Source: Poa pratensis
Lineage: Eukaryota; Streptophyta; Magnoliopsida; Poales; Poaceae
Length of the DNA stretch: 64,000 nucleotides
Assembly: GCA_947311845.1 (NCBI GenBank)
Contig: CAMZMU010000041.1
Span: 115,332,731-115,396,730 of the forward strand
Reading direction: 5' to 3'
Of the stretch, positions 11,740-23,450 are shown piece after piece. The notes under the pieces were generated by a model that was not told the DNA's origin, did no database searches, and saw only the letters and a program-made list of their open reading frames with translations. Numbering within the stretch: the stretch's first letter is position 1; every line of letters begins with the position of its first letter. A program made the translations under genes and the position numbers.

Positions 11740-12879
11740 CTGTGGGGATAAAAGAAAAGTAAATCAGTTCTTATATGTCCATATGTGCTCCAACACACGA
11801 ACCTTTGGTTCAGAGAAATACAAGTATGCAAGGGGCACTGGCACTGGAGTTGCATAACTTTATTTCTCCTTAGGTCCCTAATTTCATAATAGAATTGTCA
11901 ATATAAACACGGTAGAAAACATTAATACGGTATGTAAAGACCTGAAAAAAATAAGTATGCAAGTGAAGTTTGACAGGTGATCAGATTGGATATAAATGTA
12001 TGAGGATAAGTACTAGATATATAAGTAGTTGCTTGTAACTTGTCCCTTGACTGCGTTCGGTTTGTTTGGATGGAGTTGGCCTTTTGTTTCCTTGATCATT
12101 CATATGGTTCTTCTGAAGATTACTTAATCAGTCCTCCTAAGAAAGCATGTTTATGTCAAACCACTGAAATTGCTAAACTAAGTGCCTGCCTTATTTTCTC
12201 TACAAAGTTCCAGATTTTTTGCTTCAGATTGACAATTGCCCTTACTGACAGGTCCAGGAGCATATCACAAGCCAGCTTCTATGTAGTTACATCTGAGTTT
12301 TCTGTTTGAGCAAGCAGTCATATAGTGGGAAAGAGATTTAACGACCATCCCTGCCCATTAGGCTCTCGAGTATATTATTCAAAAAGAATACCCATGGTGT
12401 TGGAGCCGATTCACATGAAAGATTCAGATTATGCACAACCCAAAGTAAGAAGATAGAAATTAACCTGTCAAATGCGGCCACGGAGGAGATTCTCAGCCGA
12501 GAAAATTGTAGGCTTGATGCCACACCAAAAGCTTGGATTGTGTCGCCGGCGTAGTAGTTCTTTTCTCAATAACCAGATCGCAAAGCAAATTATGAGGCAT
12601 GCGGTCGTTACTTTGGCGGCGCATCTAGAATTTGATTAGACATGGCGTATCAGGGAGAAAAGATACCTTTTCGTCATGTGAGAAAAAAAGGACGGCTTGG
12701 TATTTGGATCCAGTTCTATTATGCCTCTTTTGCAACCAGGAAAAAAAGGGTACCTTTTCGTGTTTGGATCCAACTCTTGTCGTTCCATGTTTAGGAAAAG
12801 CTGACAACGTCGATTTGACTCTACGTATATTACTCTCTATTTTTTTGGAAACGTATATTACTCTCTCTCTATTGTTTCT
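11740..12879. other. 5' region of TNP2 in CACTA no. 1, no gene seen
   Basis: Upstream of the TNP2 exon on the minus strand. It probably holds the first exon/intron and promoter. A short repeated string, AAAGGTACCTTTTCGT-like, occurs at about 12660-12675 and 12747-12762. No supported ORF. Confidence 0.45.
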
Positions 12880-13091
12880 GTTGACACGTTTTCTAAAGCG
12901 TCTCAAGCCTGCGTCCTTAGTATTCATAAATTAGCAAAATTATTTATTTTGTTGTCTATTAAAAGTAAACGACGAGACGTTATATGGAGCGTCTCAAGAT
13001 ACGTCCCTACGTAGAGGTGCTCTAATACTTTAAGGACGAATATAAACGCGTCCCATGAAACGCGTCACTACATGATCAGTTTGTTGTAGTG
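12880..13091. repeat. CACTA no. 1 right subterminal repeats and terminus
   Basis: It contains AAGCGTCTC, GAGACGTT and GGAGCGTCTC motifs matching the left subterminal region, then the inverted terminus ending GTTGTAGTG at 13091. Confidence 0.75.
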
Positions 13092-13175
13092 CGTCCCTCC
13101 ACAGTTGAGAAAGTGGGAAGGGTCAGTCCCTCCACGATTGAGAAAGTGGGAAGGGTCCGTCCCTCCACGGGTTTT
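13092..13175. repeat. Tandem repeat array (right half, 33-bp units)
   Basis: This continues the array interrupted at 1845: units GTCCCTCCAC(AG/GA)TTGAGAAAGTGGGAAGGG recur with about 33-bp spacing. The first three bases (CGT) are the CACTA target duplication. Confidence 0.85.
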
Positions 13176-13499
13176 GACCTGGGGGATAAACTGGTCTTGA
13201 GAAAATGTCTTTCATAAATGCTAACTCTAAAGGCTTTGCCTGAGTGCTGGGGGCTTCCGCCCGGAACAGAACTTGGTTTTACAAAGGACTGACTACGAAC
13301 AACATTGCATGCATATACAAGTTCGCGAACAACATTAAATGGTCTTTGCATACACAAGTCCACATTCAGCATCGCATGATCATTACATACACGAAAGTCG
13401 GCTTCCAGTCATGCATGATAAGCTAATCGCCAAATTGTCTGGTCATCAAAAGTTGTCGCATGTTGCAGGAAAGGAACTGGTAAACGGGATGAGGAAGGC

Positions 13500-16033
13500 A
13501 AAAGTAATAAACCTCTCTTCTTCAGTCGGAGCCGATAGAATCATCCACCGAGCTATCATGACCTTCGCTGGAATCATGATCTTCGCCAGAATCACCATAG
13601 TCACCCCCGGATGAAGAGTCAGCACCTTGATCTCCAAGTCCTACAGCTGGAAGGTACCGGGAAGTAAGCTGGTCAACAATCCCGGAAACGGCGAGGACAG
13701 CGGATGATCTTGCTGCTTTAGAGCCTACTCCGGTGAGCGTGACTTGAAGATTGGCGCCAATGTTGTGGACGTAGATTGCGGAAAGGGCGTCAAACAGGGC
13801 AGATCGAACACTGACAAGGACTTCAGTACGAAGCGCAGAATGCTGGATCTTGTTCACCTCGCGGATGTCGGTTACAAGGCCTTCAAAGGCTCCCACCACA
13901 GCTTCACGGGATGGAGCCTGGGAAGACGATGGCTCATCAGGACGAGGTACCCCCTAAGCGTGCATACCATCTTGAGCCTTGGACACGGCAGCACGGATCC
14001 TAGCCCCCCATTCGTCGCTCAGCTTCTGCGATTCCTGAAGAGCAGCAGAAAGAGCATCATTGTCAGTAGACCTTAAAGCCAGTTGGCCCTCCAACTCAGT
14101 GACTCTGCTCAGAGCAGCTTCCAGATGACCAGGCCCGGACTCGCTCTCCGCCTTCAGAGACTGAGCGAGCTTTTCAACAGCTCCCAGTTTGGCAACACTC
14201 GTTCTCAGACGATCTTCCAGGTCATTCGTCACGTCTCTTTGGACCCTCAGGTCAACCTCTAGGGCCGCACTCCTCTGGGCACTCTCTATCGCGGAAACTT
14301 GATAGCTTCTGACTCGAGTGGTCAGCTGACCCAGCTCAGCTTTAGCAAGAGACTTGGACAATTTCACAGCTTTCGCTTCATCACGAAGGGAAGCAAAGGT
14401 AGTCTCCTGAGATGCAATGGCAGAGGGTAGCCTATCAATGGTGGTTGCCTACTGGTAAGCAGCTGCAGCATCCCTCTCGAAACGAAGCTCATCTTCCCTT
14501 CGCTTCAAGTCTGCCTCGCGAGCCTAGATCTGCTCTTCCCTCTTAGAGAGATCGAGAAGCTCTCGAGCACTTTGAGCTTCCAGCTCCTGCTCCCGTGAAG
14601 CCAGCGTTTGGATCCTGGTGGAGTACTCGACTTCAAAGTCCTGAATTTCCCGAACCACTCTAGAGAAGACGTCGAGACCAAGGGGTTCGCTTGAAGACCC
14701 GGGATGGCGAAAAAGCCGAGCAGAATCATAGCCCTGCTCACTCCTCACTGGACTGTCAGGCATCTGAACAATTGGAAAACATTCACGAACCGCTCTGTGT
14801 GCAGAAGGGGGAGGAATAGACGAAGCATGGCCCTGGTTGCCTTGGGTGACCTCAGGATCCCAGGAACAACCTTCCTCATGGCGTTTCTTGGCTTGAGGAC
14901 CTCCAGAGCTCTCCCTAAAGATAAGCAAGGCAGCAACGTCAGAGCAGTTATCAAATTGAGATAAGCAGTCGTCAAATTGGGATAAAGGGGTTCAGGTGCA
15001 GCAAGCATACCCTGGTGCTTTCCTTTTCCCCAAAATGGCAGACAACACGGTAGGCTCGTCGTCTTCAAAGCCTGCTAAGCCTCGGGCAGTAAATGAAGGA
15101 AGCAGGGCTCGAAGAGCGCCTTTGTTCTCTTCTGCAAAAATGGGTGTCACGTTTGCAGGCCAGGCAGAAGTATGAATACCAGTCAGAGCAAATACTCTAG
15201 CCGAGACTTCATTCTCGGGCAGATCTTCTGGACTAAGCCTAATTGGATCAGAAGTGAGTATCCGGTATTCCCACATCATCCGGGATCTCTTCTGCAATGG
15301 AGCAATCCTAAGGCGAATGAAATGAGAGATGATGTCCGGCCCTGTCAACCCCATCCGTTGAAGTATCTGGAATCGATCTAGAACAGATCGGAAATCTCCA
15401 TCGCGGGGCTGAAGACATTGAAGCAGGGGATAACTCGTGGACGGACAGCTGAAATCTCAAGGCAGGGATGCAAAGTTGGCACCTTTACAAGGCACCATTC
15501 CTGACGCCAGCTTCCCCACTCCCTCTTTAGTCGGAGCTTGGGGAACCCGATAGAAGCGCCGCTGCGGAAGTCGAAGGTAACGCAGCCCAAGATATCAGGC
15601 CTGGGAGTGACACAGGGGGTGAAAAAGTGCCGGAACAGAGCCACTGACGGTGGAATCCCGACGATGCACTCGCAGGTATACCCAAAGATTGACAATGTGA
15701 AGACTGCGCTGGGATGCAGATGAAGGAGACGAAGTCCATATGCCTCCATGATGGCCATGAAGAAGTCCGAGAACGGTGGCACCAAACCAATTGCCAAGAA
15801 CTTGGTGAAGATGGGGATATCCAATCCCCAGCTTGCGCGCTACCCTGGGAAAGAAGAGACAATTCCCCCCAGTCATTATGGTTGGAAGCCACTAAACCTC
15901 GAGCTTCCTCACAGATTGAATCTACAACCGAGTCGTTGGGGATCAGAACCTGTGAACGAACAAGAGCAGGGGAAGGGCTCGCTCGAGATCTATCGCCGTT
16001 GCCGCCCTGCGTAGCCGAGAGAGAAGAAGCCAT
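13500..16033 (-). pseudogene. Transposase_28 (PF04195)-type gene with C-terminal coiled coil, copy 1
   Basis: A minus-strand gene starting ATG at 16033 with a TATA-like GGATAAAGAGG about 125 bp upstream. The N-terminal part (about 15830-15490) has VPPFSDFFMAIMEAYGL, a HLHPSAVFTLSIFGY segment and PSVALFRHFF, the pattern of the putative gypsy-type transposon domain PF04195. A probable intron runs from about 15014 to 14919 (acceptor CTTTAG|GGAG). The next exon keeps one frame from about 14918 to 13522 and encodes a long Glu/Arg/Ala-rich coiled coil. That frame has three TAG stops (14524, 14449, 13954), and frameshifts occur near 15400 and 15830. It is antisense to the retroelement whose polypurine tract and LTR follow at 16246-16339, like the antisense extra ORFs known in Tat-type elements. 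Confidence 0.7.
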
Positions 16034-16245
16034 GGCCAGATCGAGGTCGAGGGTTGCGTAGTTCTCCGGAGCTCATCGATTGGGAAATCGGAAGACAAGA
16101 AGACTAGAGGAGACGAGGGAATCCAAGGGAGGACTAGGGAAGAAAACCCCCATCCTCTTTATCCTAAGTCAGAGAAAAGACCAGGACACGTGGCGCTGCG
16201 GGCACACTCTGAGAAGGGCACAACCCCGATCGTGGCATGATCGTG

Positions 16246-16339
16246 GCCGTGCCCGGGGGCTACTGTCGCATCCCGGGAATAGGCGATTCCCGTGATTCTC
16301 CCCTTGCGTCGCAGCCTGCCACGTTCGGGGCAACTGCAC
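16246..16339 (+). mobile_element. Polypurine tract and 77-bp stub of a 3' LTR
   Basis: GCCCGGGGGCTAC (to 16262) directly precedes TGTCGCATCCCGGG (16263), a 3' LTR junction. The same tract, GCCCGTGGGCTAC, precedes the LTR at 26842. The LTR is cut after 77 bp by the LTR starting at 16340. This stub marks the 3' end of the element holding the antisense PF04195 gene. Confidence 0.65.
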
Positions 16340-17260
16340 TGTCGCAACAGTGGAACATGGGGTTCCCCTAGTACTGCCAAAGTGGGTCCACCCCATGTGG
16401 GCCCAAGTTGAAGATGGACAAGACCAAGACTCAAGTCAAGCTGGCGGGTTCACCGTCAAGACACGCAAGGCCTGCATCGACTAAGGGCTCCGGTCCTGGG
16501 GACCTTCCGGGTCCCCGAATCAAGCAAGAAGGCCAGGAAGGACCCGAGAGCCCGAGTTCCCGGCAGGAGGCCAGGCTCCCTCCCGGGTACTCCTACGTCC
16601 TGTGGATAAGCACTCCACCTCACCACGGAAGACTTGGGAAGCAAGGCGAAGGCAGCGCGGGGGGAAGCACGCCCCGTGGTGGTGTCAGCTCCTGTCCACC
16701 CCAAGGCGGACGCTCCCACCTAACCCAAGGAGACGCTAGGCTGAGGAGAGGCCACGTCTCCCCCTAAACTAGATGAGGAGGGTCCTTCACCCCGAAGGAC
16801 CCTCACCCCCTCACGTGACCCTGTGGCAACCCCTTAGCCTATAAAAGGAGGACCAAGGCACGAGGAGGGGGAGGTCGACAAGGACGAACACAAGCTAGAA
16901 CCAGAGCAAGACTAGACTAGGGCTGCGAAGGTAGAGAGGAAGGTGATCTCCTCCGGGTCAGGATCTGTCCTTCTTCTACCTCGGCCAAAACCCTTCCGGG
17001 TACCCTGCCGGGAGGTTCCATTGTAAGCCACACTATGAAGAACTCATCAATCCAGACATGCAGGAGTAGGGCTTTTAGCCTCCGGGCGGCCTGAACCTGG
17101 GTAGCTCCTTGTGTCCCTTTGGTTGCATGCTTTGATCGTGGAGAGGAGAGCTTGATCTAGACTCCGCCCAAGAAGACGATTCTCAGCCTCCTTCGCGCCC
17201 CGTGCCGAACCTAAAAGGGGGTATCCTATACTCCCGGTGTCCGTGCAACGAGACACGACA
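16340..17260 (+). repeat. Left LTR of the 16-28 kb gypsy element (921 bp)
   Basis: It begins TGTCGCAACAGTGG and ends GAGACACGACA. A CTATAAAAG box lies at 16837-16845. Compared with the right LTR (932 bp) there are roughly ten substitutions and about ten one- or two-base gaps. Nearly all gaps are missing bases in this copy. Confidence 0.93.
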
Positions 17261-17284
17261 TCTGGCGCGCCAGGTAGGGGGCGC
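17261..17284 (+). promoter_or_regulatory. Primer-binding site
   Basis: TCTGGCGCGCCAGGTAGGGG directly follows the LTR end; TGGCGCGCC is the start expected for complementarity to a tRNA 3' CCA end. The same sequence follows the LTR at 27773. The tRNA species was not determined. Confidence 0.75.
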
Positions 17285-17310
17285 AAGTGCTGGATTCATC
17301 TTCATCAAGC

Positions 17311-19000
17311 ATGTCTCCAAGGAAGAAGGGAGATCCTGCGGCGTCCAAGCCGGTCTCTCCCTCACGCACCCAAGCTTCAGCTGAACGTCGTGCTGGCGCG
17401 CGGCGGAGCGCCTCTCCGTCCCCGCCTCCCATGGAGAGGGTGGCGCCGGACGAAGTGGACGGTCGCGACAAGGACAACGGCCCTGGCGGAGCGGCGGCTC
17501 CAAAGGGCGCCACCATGCCTCCTCCTCGCTCAGGGGAGAAGAGCGTCTGCAACGGCACCGGCAAGGAGCCCACCGCTGGAGGAGGGAACCACGGCGTTCG
17601 CCCCAGCGGGGATCCACGAGCATCCAAGAGCAAGACCTCCGCGCACTCGCCTTCGGACGTGCAAGCTCGCCATGATGCTCTAGTCGCTGCCAAGGCACTG
17701 ATGCAGTTCCCTCCAAGCAGCGGCGACCCCAAGGTCTACCAAGAATGGAGGACTCGCGTCGAGAGGCTCCTCGACTTCGCCGATGGTGGTCCGTGGGTCG
17801 AACCCACTCAAGCTCCCACCGTCGACAACCCCGGAGCAGCACAAGACAAAACACGTGATCCGCGAGGCCAGCCTCGTGGTGAACGTCAAGCCAAGACGGC
17901 GCCTCCTCGCACCGCGCCACCGATGGCTGATCGGCTAAACCGCGATCACGGCGAGGCCATCTCCATCGGGTCGTCTACCTCGCGCAACCCAGATCTTCGT
18001 GACGAGCTCAACAGCCGTCAGAACGAGGATATGCGCACCCGCATCGAGCGTCGCCGAGAACGTCACCGCCGGGAAGATCGGGGCATCGACCTCGCCGAAG
18101 GCTGCCTCGCCCTCGCTCCCGAGTTCCGCCACTTCAACTGGCCCAAGAAATTCAAGATCGACGTTCTCCGCTACGACGGCACCACGAACCCCCGGGACTT
18201 TCTGCAGATCTACTCTCTGCTGCGATGGTTGCCGGGGCCGACGAGGTCATGATGGCCAACTGGTTCCCGTTGGCCCTGAAGGGAGATGCCCAGACTTGGC
18301 TTCTCAACCTTCCCAAGTGCTCCATCCGTTCCTGGCGGGCACTGAAGGAGCAGTTTCTGGGGGCTTTCCAAGGCGGGTACGAGCGCCCGGGGGCTCCCAG
18401 TGATCTCCACGACTTCAAGCAGTTGCCGGGTGAAACTCTCCGCAAGTTCATCCAGCGCTTCACCCAGAAGATGAACACCATCCCGTGCATCAAGGAGGAG
18501 TTGGTGATCCAGTCCTTCCACGCCAACGTCCGCAACCCCAAGATGCGCGAGAAGCTGAGCATCCATCGCGTCGAGTCTGCTCGAAGCTCTGGGAGCTTGC
18601 AGACCGGTGCGCTCGAGCTGAAGAAGGAGCCAAGTTCCCCGGGGAGGATGAACCCGAGGACAAGGCCGCTCCAGCTAAGAACAAGAAGCGGGACCCTGGA
18701 CCCGACAAGCGGATCTTCGTCACCGAGCCTCTTCCGAAGAAGACCAAGCCCGCGCCGACTTCCGAGGAAGAAGGTGAAGGTGATCCCTGGTGCCACATCC
18801 ATCCAGAAGGCAACCACTTGCTCAAGGACTGCCGCATGCTCAAGAACCTCGCCGTCCGGAGCAACGCCGAGCTGATGGGGTCAGTCAAGACGGTTGCTAC
18901 AACTGCGGCACTGCCGGGCACATCGCTCGTGACTGTCCCACGGGTCGCCAAGGCGGAGGCGGCCGTGGATGGTACCGAGGCGGTGGCCGCGGGGGCCGTG
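17311..19000 (+). pseudogene. gag (capsid, zinc knuckle, RGG-rich tail)
   Basis: The first ATG after the primer-binding site is at 17311. The N-terminal ~280 residues are charged and Pro/Ala/Ser-rich. The capsid-type core follows (WFPLALKGDAQTWLLNL, SWRALKEQFLGAF, ETLRKFIQRFTQKMNT). Further on is a CCHC knuckle, CYNCGTAGHIARDC, about 18890-18935, followed by a Gly/Arg tract (GGRGGRGGGRGGQGGRG). These pieces fall in at least three frames: shifts near 18235, near 18590 and before the knuckle. In the family gag forms the virus-like particle and packages RNA. This copy cannot make one intact product. Confidence 0.85.
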
Positions 19001-19029
19001 GAGGAGGACGCGGCGGTCAAGGTGGTCGC

Positions 19030-19930
19030 GGGTACAACACTCCGGAGCCGCCCACGTCGGCAACGGGGAAGCTCCGGCTCCCCAAGGAGGCAACGGCGGC
19101 AAGTATCAAGAAGTCACGGGAGTTGTCGGGTGCATCCACGGAGGGTCTTCTCTGCCTCCCTCCAACGGCGCCTGCAAGAGACTTGTCCGGGAGCTGAACG
19201 CGGTTGCTTCTGCTCCGTCCAAGCCCCTGGACTGGTCTAGCCAAGTCATCACCTTCGACCCAGAAGACCACCCTGCAAACACTGCCGGGGTCGGGACCCT
19301 GCCGCTGATCGTGTCGCCCGTCATCCACAACTACAAGGTCACCAAGATGCTGGTCGACGGAGGCTCCAGCCTCAACCTGCTGACGGCGAAGGTCCTGGCT
19401 GTCCTTCAAATCCCCCTGTCTCGCCTACAAGACACTGGGGTGTTCCAAGGCGTGAACGGAAGTGTTACTCGACCCCTCGGGAAGATCACCCTTCCGGTCA
19501 CCTTCGGCGACTCCAAGAACTTCCGCACCGAGGAAATCGTCTTCGACATCGCCGACACTCCGCTACCGTACAACGGCATACTTGGCAGACCTGCTCTGGC
19601 CAAGTTCATGGCCGTCTCCCACTTCGCCTACAACATGCTGAAGATTCCGGCGCCGTGGGGCGTGATCAAGGTCAGGCCGACATCGACGATGCTATCTACT
19701 GCGTTCACCAGCTGAACCAGACGGTGGCAACCACGGCGGACATCCCTCAAGGTGTACAGGAGGATGATGATGGGGCTCTCCCCGGGGGCGAAGGGCACCC
19801 CGGGGGCTCCACATCTACTCCACCCAAGAAGGCGCCATTCCATGGCGATCCGCAGCTGACCAAGAAGGTGGCGCTAACCAGCGACGGAGTTCGCTCCATC
19901 ACCATCGGCGCCCGCCTCACCGACAAATAG
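19030..19930 (+). pseudogene. Retroelement aspartic protease region
   Basis: The frame from about 19030 to 19715 carries the catalytic motif LVDGGSSLNLL (about 19350-19382), then YNGILGRPALAKF further on, the usual order in plant gypsy proteases. A frameshift near 19672 moves the reading to another frame, which ends at a TAG at 19928-19930. The next residues (ESALVAFLREN) continue the polyprotein, so the stop is within it. The protease cuts Gag-Pol into mature proteins. Confidence 0.85.
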
Positions 19931-21260
19931 GAAAGCGCGCTCGTCGCCTTCCTTCGGGAAAACTCTGACGTCTTCGCGTGGGAGGCATCAGGTTTACCCG
20001 GCGTACCAAGGGAGGTGATCGAGCACAAATTGGCGGTCAATCCGGGGGCTCGCCCCGTGAAGCAGGTTCTCCGGAACCAAAGCAAGGAAAAGCTGGAATT
20101 CATCATCGCCGAGGTGGACAAGTTGATAGAAGCTGGTGTCATCCGGTCGGTTCCCCACCCAAGCTGGGTGGCCAACCCCGTGGTGGTACCGAAACCCATG
20201 ACCTTCAAGTGGAGACTCTGCATCGACTTCACAGACCTGAATAAGGCCTGTCCCAAGGACCCTTTCCCCCTGCCGCGGATCGACATGATCGTGGATTCCA
20301 CGGCCGGGTGCGAGCTGCTGTGTTTCTGGATGCCTTTTCCGGGTACCACCAGATCATGATGTCACTCGAGGACCAAGAGAAGACGGCCTTCATCACTCCC
20401 AAGGGCTGCTACTGCTACACCCGGATGCCTTTTGGCCTCCGAAATGCCGGCGCTACCTTCCAGCGCGCAATGCAAGCATGCCTTGGGTCGCAGCTGGGCC
20501 GCAACGTCGAAGCGTACATCGACGACATCGTGGTCAAGACCCGGTACAAGGACTCCCTCATCCAAGACCTGCACGAGACCTTCGAGAACCTCCGCCGGGT
20601 CAACTTCAAGCTCAACCCCGACAAGTGCGTGTTCGGGGTCCCCTCCGGCAAGCTGCTGGGTTTCCTGGTCTCTCACCGAGGGATCGAGGCGAATCCGGAC
20701 AAAATCAAGGCAATCGAGCGCATGGAGGCGCCCCGGCGGGTCAAGGACGTACAGCGCCTCAACGGGTGCATCACTGCACTCGGGCGCTTCATCTCAAGGC
20801 TTGGGGAGCGGGCCTTACCGTTCTTCAGGCTGCTCAAAATCAGGCCCCGTGGAGTGGACCTCCGAGGCCGAGGAAGCCCTGCAGTCCCTCAAGCGCTACC
20901 TCGCCTCGCCACCAATCCTCGTGGCACCAGAAGAGAAGGAGCCCCTACTACTGTACATTGCTGCCACCAACCAGGTGATCAGCGCTGTGCTCGTGGTAGA
21001 GCGTGACGCTCCTCCGAAGAAGTCAAGCAAGATCAAGGGCAAGCGACCCGGGAACTCTCTTCCGGGGCAACCGTGCAAGAAAAGGCTGCCGGGTGACCAG
21101 GGGTCTCATGATCCTGGCGTCACTACAACTTCACCAAGCGACGCGGATCCCGTCGGGAATGGAGAATCTCCCTCCGACGAGACTTCGCCGGGGGCCCCAC
21201 CCCAAGACGTCGACGAGGGGAAGCCGAGCCCTCTCAGGACTCGGCGACCCGCAAGGTGCA
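19931..21260 (+). pseudogene. Reverse transcriptase domain (broken)
   Basis: The N-terminal RT segment includes WVANPVVVPKP, WRLCIDFTDLNKACPKD and PLPRID. A frameshift near 20326 breaks LLCFLDAFSGYHQI. The next frame holds MPFGLRNAGATFQRAM and the catalytic AYIDDIVVK (about 20512-20540). A further shift near 20840 leads into the RNase H-like thumb (SEAEEALQSLKRYL, LLLYIAATNQVISAVLV). About 80 extra residues rich in Pro/Ser/Asp (about 21010-21250) then precede HPVYFVSAVL. RT copies the element RNA into DNA. Confidence 0.88.
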
Positions 21261-22170
21261 GCACCCGGTCTACTTCGTCAGCGCAGTGCTGCGCGACGCC
21301 CGGGAGCGGTACCCCATGATGCAGAAGCTGCTGCTGGCAATCCTCATTGCCTCCCGCAAGATGAGGCCGTACTTCCAAAGCCATCCCATCACGGTGGTGT
21401 CCAAGTACAACCTAAGAAGCCCCCTGGAGAACCCACTTGCCACTGGTCGCATATCATGGTGGGCCATGGAGCTTCAAGGTTTCGGTCTCAAGTTCGAGCA
21501 CACGGACAACATCAAGAGTCAGGCGCTGGCGGATTTCACGGCCGAGTGGACCGAGACGGCGTTCGACGACCCGGAAGAGGAAACCTGCCTCCCCGGGAAG
21601 GAAGATCCTAGCGCCTGGATCATGCACTTCGACGGCTCCTACACCAAGGGGAAAGGAGGTGCTGGGGTTGTCCTAACCTCACCAACCGGGGACCGGCTGA
21701 AGTACGTCGTCCAGATGCACTACCAAGGGAACATCTCCAACAACACGGCGGAGTACGAGGGCCTGCTCGCAGGACTTCGTGCTGCCATCGGCCTCGGCAT
21801 CAACAAGATCGTCGTCAAGGGTGACTCTCAGCTAGTCATCAAACAAGTGAACAAGGAGTACGCGTGCCCTCAGATGGCACCATACGTTGAAGAGGTCTGG
21901 AAGCTGCAGCGGCGCTTCGACAACTTCCGGGCTGTGTACGTCCCACGGGGAGAAAACACGGCCGCGGATGAGCTATCGCAGGTGGCGTCCAAGCAAGAAC
22001 CAGTGCCTCCCGGGATCTACATCGAGGTCCTCAGGCGACCTTCGATCCCGCCCGAGAGGCTCGCGACAAGATCTGCGCCGGGGGCTGGCGACCCTTCTAC
22101 CTCGACAACACGGGTAGCCAGCCCAGAAGCTCAAGACCCGGCAGCCCCTCCAGCGGAGGAAGCTATGCTT
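21261..22170 (+). pseudogene. RNase H domain
   Basis: Part of a 417-codon open frame (to 22509). Acidic residues are in the expected context: MHFDGSYTKG (first Asp), AEYEGLLAGL (Glu), VKGDSQLVIK (Asp), and a late NTAADELSQ segment. A low-complexity linker of about 35 residues (22080-22165) follows and is not typical of shorter plant gypsy polyproteins. The domain degrades the RNA strand during reverse transcription. Confidence 0.88.
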
Positions 22171-23450
22171 TCTTTCCGTCGGATGGTGCTACCGGTGGAA
22201 GGAGCCCACCCACCCTGGGCCCGGGACATCGTCAAGTACATCATGGAGCACGCCCTCCCGGAGGACGATCACGACGCCGAGCGGGTGGCTCGTCAAGCCA
22301 AGCTCTACGTCATGATCGACGGCGAGCTCTACCGGCGACGGGACAACGGAGTCAAGCTCCGCTGCATCCCTCAAGAACAAGGCCAAGTACTGCTACGGGA
22401 CATCCACGAAGGCACATGTTCAAGTCATGTGGCATCAAGATCACTGGCGGGTAAAGTTTTCGTCACGGGTTCTACTGGCCAACAGTCCTCAGTGATGCGG
22501 AGCAGCTAGTCAAGACCTGTGAAGCCTGCCAATACTATGCGAAGAACATACATCAGCCGGCGCAAGCTCTGCAGCCAATTCCAATCTCCTGGCCGTTCGC
22601 GGTCTGGGGGCTGGACATCGTGGGAAAGATACCGAAGTCTGTCGGGGGCCATGAATACCTTTTCGTGGCCATCGACAAGTTCACAAAGTGGGTGGAAGTG
22701 ATGCCAGTACCAAGACAGACAGCTCAAGCAGCCATCAAGTTCATTGAAGGGATCGTGTACCGCTTCGGAGTACCCAACAGAATCATAACGGACAATGGCT
22801 CTCAGTTCACAAGCCGATCCTTCCTCAACTTCTGTGAAGAGCTGGGAATCAAGGTGTGCTTTGCCTCGGTGTCCTACCCAAGGTGCAATGGGCAAGTGGA
22901 GCGAGCCAATGCGGAGGTCCTAAAGGGTTTGAAGACCAAGGCCTTTGACAAGTTAGAAGACAAGGGCAAGAACTGGATTGAGCATCTACCAAGTGTCTTG
23001 TGGTCCCTCAGAACCACACCAAGCAGAGCCACTCAAGAAACACCATTCTTCCTTGTCTATGGAGCAGAAGCCGTCTTGCCAACAGAGCTCAGGCATGGAT
23101 CCCCCCGGGTACTTGCCTATGATGAAGACGCACAAGCTGAGAGGAGGATTGATGACATCAACTTCCTGGAAGAGGTGCGGTGCCGAGCTTCCTTACGATC
23201 TGCTCGATACCAGCAAGGGCTCCGCCGCTATCATGATCGCCATATCCGTTCACGGGTACTGGAACCCGGAGACCTGGTTCTCCGCAAGAAGCAGAAGCTT
23301 GATAACATGAACAAGCTGTCCTCCAAGTGGGAAGGACCTTATCGGGTGACGCATACCCTGAGACCCGGAGCTGTTTATCTGGAGGACGAGAAAGGCAGGC
23401 CGGAGGGCAACGCCTGGAACATCGAGAATCTCCGGAAATTCTACCCCTGA
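22171..23450 (+). pseudogene. Integrase (HHCC zinc finger and core)
   Basis: The zinc-binding part spans HEGTCSSH (about 22408-22430) and CEACQ (about 22520), with one frameshift between them near 22445. The catalytic core is in one clean frame from 22620: LDIVG (Asp), RIITDNGSQFTS (Asp), NGQVERANAEV (Glu), the D-D-35-E arrangement, then SVLWSLRTTPSRAT. The C-terminal segment (PGDLVLRKKQK, KLSSKWEGPYRV) ends at 23450 with no chromodomain. The core frame alone looks intact. Confidence 0.9.

Larger units (their letters stand above)
1846..13091 (-). mobile_element. CACTA (En/Spm) DNA transposon no. 1, 11.2 kb
   Basis: The left end is CACTACAACACACTAG (1846) and the right end reads TTTGTTGTAGTG (to 13091), so the termini are CACTACAACA inverted repeats. 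The 3-bp target duplication CGT is at 1843-1845 and 13092-13094, and both flanks belong to the same tandem repeat. Both termini have subterminal repeats built on GACGCTT, AAGCGTC and GAGACGT. Two minus-strand genes lie inside, TNP2 (upstream) and a Ptta/En/Spm-type gene (downstream), hence the strand given. Both are damaged, so the copy is probably not autonomous. A Harbinger MITE and a host-gene fragment lie in the left third. Confidence 0.93.
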
